From: an uncultured Bacteroides sp.
Lineage (GTDB): Bacteria; Bacteroidota; Bacteroidia; Bacteroidales; Bacteroidaceae
Reading direction: 5' to 3'
Assembly: GCA_945965395.1 (NCBI GenBank)
Contig: CAMFND010000133.1
Span: 25,244-89,243 of the forward strand
Length of the DNA: 64,000 nucleotides
Shown here: positions 44,319 to 54,400 of the stretch, piece by piece
Layout of the letters: every line of letters begins with the position of its first letter
Numbering within the stretch: the first letter of the stretch is position 1
The notes under the pieces: model-generated
Database searches by the model: none
Told to the model about the DNA's origin: nothing
What the model saw: only the letters and a program-made list of their open reading frames with translations
Position numbers and translations under genes: made by a program

Positions 44319-44774
44319 TTATTTCTTGTTCAGTGTCATGACGAGTTTTTCTTTCTGGAATACTGCATTCTCAAAGTCATTCGTAAACTGAATGGCATTA
44401 TGAGGGCAGGCATTGACGCACTGCATGCAGAACATGCAAGAGCCTAAATTGTACTCGTATTTCACCAGGAATTTTTTCTTTTTACCGTCTTCCGTCTCAC
44501 GCATTTCCGTGGTCAACCGGATGGTGCCGTTCGGGCAGCTCATCTGACAAAGTCCGCAGGCAATGCAATGGTGATTTCCTTCTTCATCCACCGGCATCAC
44601 CAGCATGGCCCGGTGACGTTCCGGAATGTGAAGTGTAGTATGGCGGTTTTCAGGATACTGTTCGGTAATTTTCTTCTGGCAGAACACTTTCATGGAAGTG
44701 CGCATACCTACCAGCAGACTCTTGACTCCACCGACATATCCTTTTAAATATTCTTTAAATCCATTCATAGTCAA
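44319..44774 (-). CDS. nuoI: Complex I iron-sulfur subunit NuoI
   Basis: The 151-residue ferredoxin-like subunit binds two [4Fe-4S] clusters, N6a and N6b. Cysteines are at 70, 73, 76 and 80 (CIACGLCQMSCP) and at 113, 116, 119 and 123 (CMFCMQCVNACP). It passes electrons to NuoB. Because NuoEFG are absent, it may be the surface where an alternative donor such as ferredoxin or flavodoxin docks; that is an inference. Confidence 0.95.
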   Translation of the reverse strand: MTMNGFKEYLKGYVGGVKSLLVGMRTSMKVFCQKKITEQYPENRHTTLHIPERHRAMLVMPVDEEGNHHCIACGLCQMSCPNGTIRLTTEMRETEDGKKKKFLVKYEYNLGSCMFCMQCVNACPHNAIQFTNDFENAVFQKEKLVMTLNKK

Positions 44775-44784
44775 AAATTTTTAA

Positions 44785-45876
44785 TCAAAATGTCAGACCA
44801 AATACTTTGCATACGGTCATTAATAACAATACGACCAGTGAGAGCGGCATCAGGTATTTCCATTCCAGTGTCAGTACCTGGTCGATACGCAAACGGGGGA
44901 AGGTCCAGCGAATCCACATGAGCAGGAAGACGATGAAGAAGGTCTTTCCAATGAACCATACAAATCCGGGGATGTAGTCCATCACCATGTTCAGTCCGTC
45001 GAGTCCGGCAATGTGCAAGGGCATCCAGCCTCCCAAGAACAACGTGGTGGCGATACCGGCAGTAATGAACAGGTTCAAGTATTCGGCCAGATAGAAGAAT
45101 CCGAAATGCATACCTGAATATTCTGTGTGGTATCCGGCGGTCAACTCCTGTTCTGCTTCTGCCAAGTCGAACGGACCACGGTTGGCTTCCGCGTTTCCGG
45201 CAATCAGGTAGATGATGAAAGCCATGATGGCAGGAATGTGTCCTTTGAAAATGTTCCATCCGTTGGCCTGACCTTCTACGATGGTCTGAATGTCCATGGC
45301 ACCGCTCATTACGACCATGGTCAGTACGCTGAGGCCGATAGAAAGCTCGTAGCTGATAATCATGGCTCCACTTCGTACGGCACCAATCAATGTATATTTA
45401 CTGTTACTACTCCATCCGGCCAGCAAAATACCCAATACACCGATGGAAGAAGCTGCCAGCACAAAGAAGATACCGATGTTCATGTGCAGGATTTCTCCAC
45501 CTTTATTCCATGGAAGACAAGAGAATGTCAGAATGGAAGCAAGAATTACCAGGAACGGAGCCAAAGCATAAAGAAAATGGTCGGAATGCTTCAGGCTGAT
45601 AATTTCCTTGGTAAGGATTTTCAATACGTCGGCAGGTACTTGCAGCAAACCTCCTTTTCCTCCTACACGGTTCGGACCGATACGGCACTGGAAAGCCGCA
45701 CAGACTTTACGTTCCATGTAGATAAGAATGATGGCCAGTACCGCGTACATGACGAGGATAAATACTCCCACAACGAGTCCTTCCAATGTAAGTGCCAGCC
45801 ATTCAGGCATTACACTGCAAAGGAATGCATGGATCTGCATGAGCAGCGGGCTGAGATTATAATAATCTAAAAACAT
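44785..45876 (-). CDS. nuoH: Complex I subunit NuoH
   Basis: The 363-residue membrane subunit has eight or so helices and forms the quinone chamber with NuoB and NuoD. Visible conserved parts are [36 protein letters not shown] (about 52-87), [28 protein letters not shown] (about 227-254, glutamate-rich loop) and the [11 protein letters not shown] segment. nuoI begins 10 bases downstream. Confidence 0.96.
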   Translation of the reverse strand: MFLDYYNLSPLLMQIHAFLCSVMPEWLALTLEGLVVGVFILVMYAVLAIILIYMERKVCAAFQCRIGPNRVGGKGGLLQVPADVLKILTKEIISLKHSDHFLYALAPFLVILASILTFSCLPWNKGGEILHMNIGIFFVLAASSIGVLGILLAGWSSNSKYTLIGAVRSGAMIISYELSIGLSVLTMVVMSGAMDIQTIVEGQANGWNIFKGHIPAIMAFIIYLIAGNAEANRGPFDLAEAEQELTAGYHTEYSGMHFGFFYLAEYLNLFITAGIATTLFLGGWMPLHIAGLDGLNMVMDYIPGFVWFIGKTFFIVFLLMWIRWTFPRLRIDQVLTLEWKYLMPLSLVVLLLMTVCKVFGLTF

Positions 45877-45931
45877 AATTCTTTTATTTTTTCAGTTTTC
45901 TGTAATGATTGTTCCTCTGTTTGTGTGGAGA

Positions 45932-47557
45932 TTAACGGTCAATGTCAGGGATGACAAAGTCGAGTGTACCTCCAATGGCAATTAAGTCGGCAATTTTAGC
46001 TCCACGGCAAACGGTATCCATGGCGTGAACCAACGGAAGTCCGGTGGAACGGTAGTGCAGACGGTAAGGAACTTTATCACCATGGCTTTCCAATACCACA
46101 TCAAACTCTCCACGACTGGTTTCTACCGATGAAGTGAATACACCTTCCGGCAATTTGATGATGGGTTTGGTCTTGGCACGGAATTCTCCTTCCGGAATAT
46201 TGTCAATCAGTTGCTCGATGATATGGCAAGACTCCATGATTTCGTCCATACGTACCATGTAGCGGGCAAAGGAATCACCTTCCGTGTACACAATCTCCTT
46301 GAAGTCCACCTTGTTGTAGAGTGCGTACGGATGATGCTTGCGCACGTCGTTAGCCCATCCGGAAGCACGTCCGGTACCTCCTGTGCATCCCAGTGAGATG
46401 GCGTCTTCTTTTGACAAGACGCCTACACCTTTCAGACGGGTATCGGCAATGACGTTTGAAGTAAAGATGTTATGATAATCCTGGATTACACTGCGCAGGT
46501 GCTTGATAAAGTCTTTCACCTTCTGCTGGAAGGTAGGATGAATGTCAGCCTGTACACCTCCAATCATGTTGTAGTTCTGAATCAGACGGCCTCCGGTTGT
46601 TTCTTCAAAAATATCCAGAATCATCTCACGTTCACGGAAACCATAGAAGAAAGGAGTCAGTCCACCCATATCCATGACCAGACAGGAGTAGAACAGCAAG
46701 TGTGAATCGATACGCTGCAACTCGTCCATGATGGTACGGATGTATTGAGCACGTTCCGGTACTTCTATTCCGGCAGCTTTTTCAATACACATACACAACG
46801 CATGGCGATTCTGGTGTGCACTCAGGTAGTCCAGACGGTCGGTCAAGGCTAATGTCTGCGGGTAGGTGAGGCTTTCGTTCATTTTTTCGATGCCACGGTG
46901 GATATATCCCAGTATCGGGTCAATCTTACGGATGTTTTCTCCGTCGAGCGAAGTACGCATACGCAATACACCGTGCGTAGAAGGGTGCTGCGGACCGATG
47001 TTTACCACAAAATCATCTTCTCCAAACACCACGTTCTTACGACCCTCCAGTGTGCCGTCGGGACGGAGGAAGTATTCATCTGTCATATCGGCATTTTCCT
47101 CGTTGTCCATCCGGAGTGGATTGGAGTTCATGTCATAATCCTTTCGCATAGGATAGCCAATCCAGTCTTCACGCAAGAAGATACGGCGCATATCCGGATG
47201 ATTCAAGAAGCAGATACCGAAGAAGTCGTACACTTCACGTTCTTTAATCAGAGCGGTTTTCCACAAGTCGCTTACTGTGGGAAGTAATGCCTTTTCACGG
47301 TCTGCTGTTACCGCTTTGAGTATGATTCTTGCACCTGTGCGGGTAGATTCCAGTAAGTAAAGCGCACCTAAGCCTTCTTCACCCCAGTCCATTCCTACGA
47401 TGTCGCGCAAGAAATCCATCGGGTTTTCTTTGTCATTCAGTAATGTCTCAGCTATCTGGTGTAACTTTTCTGCCGGAACTTTTACGACAGTCTCTCCTGT
47501 CTGACTGATTTCGGCTTCAGGAATAATGCTTGTTATTTTTTCAATTTCCATTTGCAT
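45932..47557 (-). CDS. nuoCD: Fused complex I subunit NuoCD
   Basis: NuoC (about residues 1-145, with EREVYDFFGICFLNHPDMRRIFLREDWIGYPMRKDY) and NuoD (about 170-541) are joined in one 541-residue chain. The NuoD part starts with FVVNIGPQHPSTHGVLRM, whose His pair lies near the quinone, and contains YIHRGIEKM and a C-terminal DFVIPDIDR. The fusion occurs in E. coli and in Bacteroidetes. A frame restart or separate genes are not seen. It is 20 bases downstream of nuoB. Confidence 0.96.
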   Translation of the reverse strand: MQMEIEKITSIIPEAEISQTGETVVKVPAEKLHQIAETLLNDKENPMDFLRDIVGMDWGEEGLGALYLLESTRTGARIILKAVTADREKALLPTVSDLWKTALIKEREVYDFFGICFLNHPDMRRIFLREDWIGYPMRKDYDMNSNPLRMDNEENADMTDEYFLRPDGTLEGRKNVVFGEDDFVVNIGPQHPSTHGVLRMRTSLDGENIRKIDPILGYIHRGIEKMNESLTYPQTLALTDRLDYLSAHQNRHALCMCIEKAAGIEVPERAQYIRTIMDELQRIDSHLLFYSCLVMDMGGLTPFFYGFREREMILDIFEETTGGRLIQNYNMIGGVQADIHPTFQQKVKDFIKHLRSVIQDYHNIFTSNVIADTRLKGVGVLSKEDAISLGCTGGTGRASGWANDVRKHHPYALYNKVDFKEIVYTEGDSFARYMVRMDEIMESCHIIEQLIDNIPEGEFRAKTKPIIKLPEGVFTSSVETSRGEFDVVLESHGDKVPYRLHYRSTGLPLVHAMDTVCRGAKIADLIAIGGTLDFVIPDIDR

Positions 47558-47577
47558 TTTTTCTTTTTACGTAGGGT

Positions 47578-48159
47578 TTATTCCTCTTTTTCTTTACGGT
47601 TTACTTCTCCTAAGAAGCGCTCCACTTTGATTTTACGTTGAAGCTGCATCATGCCATAGAAGAAAGCTTCCGGTCGGGGAGGACATCCCGGAATGTACAC
47701 GTCTACCGGAATAATCTTGTCAATACCGTTTACTACGTGGTAAGATTTGATGAAAGGACCTCCGGAGATGGTACATCCACCTACTGCTACTACGTATTTC
47801 GGTTCGGCCATTTGGTCATATAGACGTTTCAACACCGGAGCCATTTTGTGTGTGATGGTTCCCAGCACCATAATCATGTCGGCCTGACGAGGAGAGTTTC
47901 GGGTTACCTCAAACCCAAAGCGGGCCATATCATAGCGGGCTGCGCCAAGCGCCATAAATTCGATGGCACAACAGCTGGTTCCGAAAGTCAGACTCCAGAG
48001 CGAATTGCTTCGTCCCCAGTTAATCAGTTCGTCCACTGTTCCCAGTACGATTCCGGCTCCGTCCATGTTCAGACGACGTACCATGTCTTCCAGATAATCA
48101 TTGTTCTTGAAGTCCTCATACTCCATAGAACGAATAGAGGTAGATTTTTTTACTTCCAT
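47578..48159 (-). CDS. nuoB: Complex I iron-sulfur subunit NuoB
   Basis: The 193-residue protein binds the terminal N2 [4Fe-4S] cluster, which reduces quinone. Its ligands are the tandem Cys63-Cys64 (TSCCAIEF), Cys129 (VGGCTISGG) and Cys159 (IPGCPPRPE). The start overlaps the end of nuoA by 10 bases, which suggests coupled translation. A shorter start at Met12 is also possible. Confidence 0.96.
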   Translation of the reverse strand: MEVKKSTSIRSMEYEDFKNNDYLEDMVRRLNMDGAGIVLGTVDELINWGRSNSLWSLTFGTSCCAIEFMALGAARYDMARFGFEVTRNSPRQADMIMVLGTITHKMAPVLKRLYDQMAEPKYVVAVGGCTISGGPFIKSYHVVNGIDKIIPVDVYIPGCPPRPEAFFYGMMQLQRKIKVERFLGEVNRKEKEE

Positions 48160-48500
48160 TCAAGAGCTCCTTTCCGCCAGGCATATGCCAGGCCTAAAAT
48201 TAAAACTACCAGGAAGAAACCTACACTAACCAGTGCATATACTCCTACTTGGTCTGCCACTACAGCCCAAGGAAAGAGAAATACCGTTTCAATGTCGAAC
48301 ATCAGGAACAAAATTGCAAACAGGTAGTAACCTGCCTTAAATTGCACCCATGATTGTCCACGCGTAGGAATACCACATTCGTACGGTTCTCCCTTCTGCG
48401 GATTGAATGACCGTGGAGCAAGTAGTTTTGCAATGGTCATTGCTGCCACCACAAGGACGATAGCAGTCAGAATAACGACAATAATAAATGTAAAAAACAT
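48150..48500 (-). CDS. nuoA: Complex I subunit NuoA, first gene of the nuo operon
   Basis: The ATG at 48500 gives a 116-residue protein beginning MFFTFIIVV, the usual length. The open frame continues 24 codons upstream with no family similarity. Three membrane helices are visible, with the conserved loop [41 protein letters not shown] (about 43-83). It heads the ten-gene operon nuoA-B-CD-H-I-J-K-L-M-N. A weak TACATTG-like promoter match is near 48570 on the minus strand, but I do not trust it. Confidence 0.93.
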   Translation of the reverse strand: MFFTFIIVVILTAIVLVVAAMTIAKLLAPRSFNPQKGEPYECGIPTRGQSWVQFKAGYYLFAILFLMFDIETVFLFPWAVVADQVGVYALVSVGFFLVVLILGLAYAWRKGALEWK

Positions 48501-48612
48501 ATATCTAAGAATTTTTGATGATACATATAGATAGCCAATCGTTTCCGTTACACCACAAGCCTCTGTCTGCAATGTATCGGAACAATCAGGTTTAAACTGT
48601 TCTTAGATAGTA

Positions 48613-49020
48613 TTAAATAAGGATTCTTTTAAGGGTATACAGATAATAGAATTTATCTAATTGTGTGTAAGGATGCGTGGAGAATACTGCACGGGTCGGC
48701 CCTAAATAGGTGGGTGGTCTGGAAATAAAGTCTTGTCCAGAAGGGAGTATCGGTAGGAAAAACTTACCATCCAGGTTTTTCTGGGTTTGTATGAATAAAA
48801 TTTTCTGTGGAATATCTGCCTGTCTGTTGGCTATCAGAAAGTCAAGCGTTTTTGAAAGACTATTGTCTGGATGCTGGTAGATGAAATCGGCAGATTCGGT
48901 TTCCTCTGCTGCATTGCTTTCATTGATTACAGTGGAATAAAGTGTAAAGAAGTTTGCTCCTACGAGTGCGCTCATAAGAGTAATCAGGGATATACAAGCA
49001 AAAATCTTCCACTTATTCAT
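48613..49020 (-). CDS. Small exported or membrane-anchored protein, function unknown
   Basis: I do not recognise this 135-residue protein. It has an N-terminal hydrophobic segment (residues 5-25), either a signal peptide or an anchor, followed by a polar domain with no cysteines and no known motif. A TACATTTG promoter box lies 22 bases upstream, which supports expression. It sits alone between tamA and nuoA on the same strand as both. Confidence 0.6.
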   Translation of the reverse strand: MNKWKIFACISLITLMSALVGANFFTLYSTVINESNAAEETESADFIYQHPDNSLSKTLDFLIANRQADIPQKILFIQTQKNLDGKFFLPILPSGQDFISRPPTYLGPTRAVFSTHPYTQLDKFYYLYTLKRILI

Positions 49021-49042
49021 GTAAATACCTTCAAAAACGCTG

Positions 49043-49050
49043 CAAATGTA
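49043..49050 (-). promoter_or_regulatory. -7 box (TACATTTG, minus strand) for the 135-residue protein
   Basis: CAAATGTA on the plus strand is TACATTTG on the minus strand, 22 bases before the start codon at 49020. No -33 box was seen. Confidence 0.45.
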
Positions 49051-49117
49051 GCCATTTATTTTGATTCATGAATCTGTATTTTCATTAATTTTTCTTTTCA
49101 GGCAATTTGCTCTGTTT

Positions 49118-51451
49118 TTAGAACGGATAACCAATGGCAAAATGAATACCCATTCCGTCCTTGAATTTAGGGATATTATAGTATCCACTCTTTTCGGTAT
49201 CGTATGGCACATGGAGAGCAAAGCCGAAGTCCAGTCTCAAAATCAGGAAGGAAAGGTCATAACGAATTCCTACTCCAGTTCCCAATGCTATGCTGTCAAA
49301 GAAATGCCGGAGATTGAATTCTGCTCCAGGACGAGCTTCATCCTTGCGCATAAGCCATACATTTCCTGCATCTAAAAAGGTAGCTCCGTTTAAGTTTCCA
49401 CCCAAAAAGTTGGAAAAAATACGGAAGCGGTATTCCAAATTGGCCTCTAATTTAATATCTCCTGTTTCATCTACATAAGAATAACCGGAGTTGTTGGACG
49501 GATGAAACCTTCCCGGACCGATGGAGCGTACGGTAAAGGCGCGAATACTGTTGGCTCCTCCCACATAGAATTGTTCGCTGTAGGGGGCGATTGTTTTATT
49601 GCCGTAAGCCCATATTACTCCTCCCATCAGTCGGGTAGCTAACTGCTGCTTTTCACTGATGTGGTAAGTATATCTTACTTCTGAAGAATATTTCAGAAAC
49701 TGTGCAAACGGAGTTCCCAACAGTTCTTTTTCCTTTTTACTGAATTTTTGTCCAAAAGCCGCATAAATGACAGATGTTACATTTCCGGCAGAGGTAAGTG
49801 AGTTTTCCCACCATACGCGGTTCTTTGTTTTCCGATAGCTATTGTCGTAAGTAACCGTGTAGGTCAGTGACGGAATAAACTGGTTATCCAAACTGTGGAA
49901 GAGCATCGGGTTGGCGTTGGCAATGGAGTCAAAGCGCGCGGTGCGGTGCTGCAAGGTGTTGAACGCCAGATGAATTGGAGTTACGGTATGCTTGATGCTA
50001 CGTTTTGGCTGAAAACTATAGGATACAGTTCCACCAAATGATAACATCTTGAAATAGCGGGCACGGTTCACTTGTTCTGCGTAAATCTTAAAGTTGGTTT
50101 CAGACGGGAAACGGAAGGGGTCTACCCGGTTTTTAATCCAGGGTAAGACCAATCGTGGAAAATTCAGAGAGAGGGCAGCTCCCAGCTCGTAAGAATTCAT
50201 CACAGAACTTTCTCCGTCAACGGTAGAACTGGTCTGCCATTCGTATGAACCTTTCAACTCTAAGTTCAATGAAGCGCCCATTCTTTTGAAATTCTTTTTC
50301 GAAAGATTGAATTTGGCTCCCGGCCCTGTTTGTTTGGTACTCTTGGTGGTGACATTAAGTTCCAGTTCGCTGTCGTAAGGCAGGTCGAACATGGCATTGA
50401 CCGTAATGTCCAGGGTATCTCTTCCCGGACGAGGAGTATAGTTGAAGTCATTGTATTTGAATACGCCTAATCTGGACAATGCCTGTTGAGTATAGTTCTG
50501 GCGTTGCTGAGAATACATTTCTCCGCTTTTGTAAAGAAAGCGTCGGCGGAGTACCCCATATCGTATGCCCGGCTTTTTTCCTGCATAATTAATGGTGAAG
50601 TTATGAAAATTCAATGAATCATTGGGTTGTTCGCCATTATGTCCTACCAGATTGATGTTTGTCTTTCCAATGTAGTAGGTACGCAATCCTTCTTCCGGAA
50701 TATTATGTTTCTGTACAACTTTTAAGTTGACATAACCGGGACGAATCAATGTGTCGGCCATGAAAGTGATGAAGTCAGGGCGATAAAAATAATATCCGTT
50801 GTTACGGAATAGTTCTACCAGGCGACTCCTCTCTTCGTCCAATTTATTGACAGTAAACGCATCTTCTTTTATTAGCAGGCGTTTATTGTATGTGGCATGA
50901 ATCAGACTGTCTTCCTTGGGTGAAAATCCTACATAGGTAACAGAGTCTAATTTATATCGTTGTCCGGTGTATATGGTATAATTTAATTTGGCTTTCTTCG
51001 GATTCTTGGCAGTATCTACCTGCACTGTCACATTACCCTGGAAAAAACCATTCTCACGTAAAACATTACTTGCTACCTTTGTACGGGTATCAGGATTGAC
51101 GGTAGATACATAAATCGGGTCGGCGGCCAGTTTCTTGAAAATCCATTTGCCAATGCCCTTTTCGTATCGTTCAAACCGGTTATACACCCATAGTCCCAAT
51201 GGGAAAGGAATACGATACTTAGGGCTGCCGAAAAATGAATTGTTCGGTGCCACGTTCAATGCGCCTTGTACTTCTTCTAGCGTAGCTTCTCCATTATCGG
51301 CTTCATTGTATCCTATAATTTTAGGAGTTGGTGTACCGATATAGAGCAACTCATCTTCTGGGAGATGCTTGGTTGTGGAACATCCGGTTATGATAAACAA
51401 CAGAAGTCCTGTCAGTAACAGTTTATTTATTCTTCTCTTCCTCATTTTCAT
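49118..51451 (-). CDS. tamA: TamA/BamA-family outer-membrane assembly protein (lipoprotein form)
   Basis: The start is placed at 51451 (or 51445), giving a lipoprotein signal MKMRKRRINKLLLTGLLL ending in ITGC; the longer frame upstream has no signal. POTRA-like domains cover about residues 90-370. A C-terminal 16-strand barrel ends GIHFAIGYPF with a terminal Phe. The Omp85 hallmark region IRAFTVRSIGPGRF matches the loop-6 motif [VI]RG[FY] loosely. It is cotranslated with tamB: the tamA start lies 29 bases inside the end of tamB. Together they move lipids or large proteins to the outer membrane. A lipidated TamA is the usual Bacteroidetes variant. Confidence 0.88.
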   Translation of the reverse strand: MKMRKRRINKLLLTGLLLFIITGCSTTKHLPEDELLYIGTPTPKIIGYNEADNGEATLEEVQGALNVAPNNSFFGSPKYRIPFPLGLWVYNRFERYEKGIGKWIFKKLAADPIYVSTVNPDTRTKVASNVLRENGFFQGNVTVQVDTAKNPKKAKLNYTIYTGQRYKLDSVTYVGFSPKEDSLIHATYNKRLLIKEDAFTVNKLDEERSRLVELFRNNGYYFYRPDFITFMADTLIRPGYVNLKVVQKHNIPEEGLRTYYIGKTNINLVGHNGEQPNDSLNFHNFTINYAGKKPGIRYGVLRRRFLYKSGEMYSQQRQNYTQQALSRLGVFKYNDFNYTPRPGRDTLDITVNAMFDLPYDSELELNVTTKSTKQTGPGAKFNLSKKNFKRMGASLNLELKGSYEWQTSSTVDGESSVMNSYELGAALSLNFPRLVLPWIKNRVDPFRFPSETNFKIYAEQVNRARYFKMLSFGGTVSYSFQPKRSIKHTVTPIHLAFNTLQHRTARFDSIANANPMLFHSLDNQFIPSLTYTVTYDNSYRKTKNRVWWENSLTSAGNVTSVIYAAFGQKFSKKEKELLGTPFAQFLKYSSEVRYTYHISEKQQLATRLMGGVIWAYGNKTIAPYSEQFYVGGANSIRAFTVRSIGPGRFHPSNNSGYSYVDETGDIKLEANLEYRFRIFSNFLGGNLNGATFLDAGNVWLMRKDEARPGAEFNLRHFFDSIALGTGVGIRYDLSFLILRLDFGFALHVPYDTEKSGYYNIPKFKDGMGIHFAIGYPF

Positions 51452-54400
51452 CTTCTTTTTTTTCGACTTCAGGCTGTGGTCTTTTCTTCTTTCTGAAAAT
51501 AAACAGTTCGCCCACTTTACTAACTTTCTTGCGCAGTACAATACCGGCTCCGGTTTCTATGACTTCTCCATCGAGTACACTTTCGTAGTTTTTGTCATGG
51601 AAAAGCTTGATGTAGCGAGTACCACTGTTGTCCAGACGATATTCTAATGAGATATTATCAATAAAAGACTCGTCCTGCTGCACATTATTACCGGTGGATA
51701 CTTTTCCACCAATTACCACCCGGATACGGTTGTTCCAGAATCTCTTGGCAAACTGGAAGTTGTAATCCGTAGATGTCTGCCCGGTTTCTTCTCCGTTGTT
51801 GGTTTCTATTCCGAAATTCACATCAATGGTCTTCAGAGCACTTCCGGCCACTTTGGAAATCTGGTCTTGCAGAAAAGAGTTCATGACGCTGCTTCCACCG
51901 CCACCGCCCAAAGTGCTTCCTTCCGTCAGGTACATACCTGTTACCAGCATGGTTACAGCCACCTTATTCTTTTCTTCAGCCGACATGGAAGCCAGCTCGT
52001 TTTGCATGGTACCGTCATCCGGAGCATCAATGATAAAGGTAAATCCTAAATTCTCCAGTGTATTGGTGATATTGACCCCCACATCGAAGTTGACCATACG
52101 CGAAGCCTGCCCTTCTTGTGCTACGGAAGAACGTATCCTTTCCGTCGCTTTTATACTCATGAAAGGATTCATCGCATTTCCATTCCATTGTATGTAACTT
52201 CCGCTTTGAATATGGAAGGTCTTTAACTGGATAATCGGGAGCTGGTATTTCATTTCACCACTTAGCAGAGAATACCTTCCGTTCAGGATGATGTTGCCTT
52301 CCGGAGTGTACTGGAAAGACAAGTCGCCACCTCCTTCAAAGTACATGTAGTTGCTTCCCTTTTCATCCATATTGACACGGCACTGTACCCCCTCGTCTAT
52401 GTGTAAGGTCATCAGCATGTCAATACCTCCCAGTGAAAGGGCTGGAAGAACCCTTCTTTGTGCAGAAGTCGTATCGCTGAAGTTGGTGAAGGTTACCGTT
52501 TCTCCCAGACGGTCTTCTACGGTAAGCGGAGAATCCTGCAGAATATAGGTAAAGTTACTGTTACCCAAAATATTCATGTTACCGCGTATATTCATGTTAT
52601 CCGGTGTACCTTTAAGGGTGGAGTGGAAATCCACGTACAGCTTTCCATATACGAGTGATTGTTTGGTCTGTTTGGCATTTAGCAATTCAAAATTGTTGGC
52701 ATCCATCTTCAGGTTCATTTTCATCTGACTGAAATCTGCCATGTCCACATCTCCATCAATGGTAAACGGAGTTTTCCCTTTTGTGAATATCTTGAAACGG
52801 TTGAATGTAAGCTTGCTGTCCTTGATTTCCACCGGTTTGTCATCAAACCGGAGGTTTAGAGACGCTTGCGGTACATATACATTTACGCTATCCAAATTGA
52901 TTTTTCCGTTCATAAGCGGTTGGGAAGCATTGCCGGACATCTGCATGGTACCATCAATATCTCCACTCAGTATAGCCATTTTGCCCGGAATAAAGGAGTT
53001 TACTATTTCCAGCGGGAAATGATGTAATGCCATACGTGCATCTATCCGGTCTTCTTTTTGTTCCTTTGCTTCAGCCGGGAAGTATGAACCTTCTATGCTG
53101 ATTACTTCGTTGTCATTTTGCATGATGAGGCCGTTGATATGCTGTTCACCGCTTTGTTTAGGAAGGTAAACTGCACTCAAAGCCCAGTTTCCCATAGCTA
53201 TCCCGTTATAGCTGAGCTTGTTGATACTGTTCTCAAGAGAAATTTGGTCCATTCCGTCTTCTGTCTGCACATAATGTGCTTCAGAGTCAATCACACCCTC
53301 TATATCAGGCATATATGGAATAATTCGTTTGAATTCTCCAATGTTAATCTGAGTTAGGGATAAAGTCAAATCTTGCCGTGCCGTAGAATCAGGAGTAGAA
53401 TAGAAGTTCAGTCCGGTACGTAAATTATCATAGATGGACAAATTGGCCATGATTCGTCCGTCATCTCTCAGATAGATATAATTATCCGGGTTAACCGTAA
53501 ACTTACGGTACACTAAGATAGGGTCAAATGGGGTGATGTGAAGACTGATTCCGCCTTTTTGCAGCCCAGCCACCATACCTATATTTACACCACATTCCTT
53601 TTTACCGTTCAGGTATTCAATGGTTGCATTTGCTTTGTCAGCTCCAATATCTCCGTTCAGTGTAATATCGAATGCCTCCTGGAACGGTTTGTCATTGGCT
53701 ATCATTCCGCTACTGAACAAAATCTTTTCAGACTGCTGGGTAGCATTGAAATAGATGGTATCGAGTGCCAAACTGTCTGTCTTTAATCCGTAAAGGTTCA
53801 TTGATGTATTCAAGCCTTCTACAGGGGAGGTGCGTATATTCACATTCATGCGGTTAAAGCTTATCTTTTTTATGGCCAGTGTATTGGAAATAGGGTTATC
53901 CTTTCCGACAAAGATTTTGAACTGGGTTTCCGGCCACAGTTCACGGAGGGCAGCCTGATCAATTGATTTCTGTTTCCATTGTGTGCTCAGCGCATCCGTC
54001 AGTTTGGTTATCTGTTTGCTTAACTCATCAATGCCTCCTCGGCTTCTAAATAAAAAAGTAAGGTCACCCGCATTCGCGTAACTTCTGATAGAATCGCGTG
54101 CAGTATTGAATCCGAAATGTATGTCTTTTGTCTTAAATGTCTTTTTTTCAGTGATTAAATTTATGTCTTTTACTGATAAGCGGATACCGTGACTCTTTTT
54201 CATGTCCGTTTTCAGGTGAATGTCGATATTTTCGGCAGTCTTTAACGGAGAACTGAGCAATCCCATTCCATATAAATCAAGATTCTTTACTTGAACCAAC
54301 ATATCCGCAGCAATCGCAGAAGGGTGTAGGGATGCATCTAACTGCGATGAAATATTCATCAGGTTGTCATTCACATCCAAATTGAGATTTGCTTTTGACT

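Noticed and set aside
45127..45870. Long plus-strand open frame (247 codons) opposite nuoH
   Set aside because: It is a shadow of the strongly conserved nuoH; its translation has no recognisable domain and a composition unlike real proteins here.
48560..48580. TACATTG-like promoter for nuoA on the minus strand
   Set aside because: One base short of TAnnTTTG, with no -33 partner at normal spacing.
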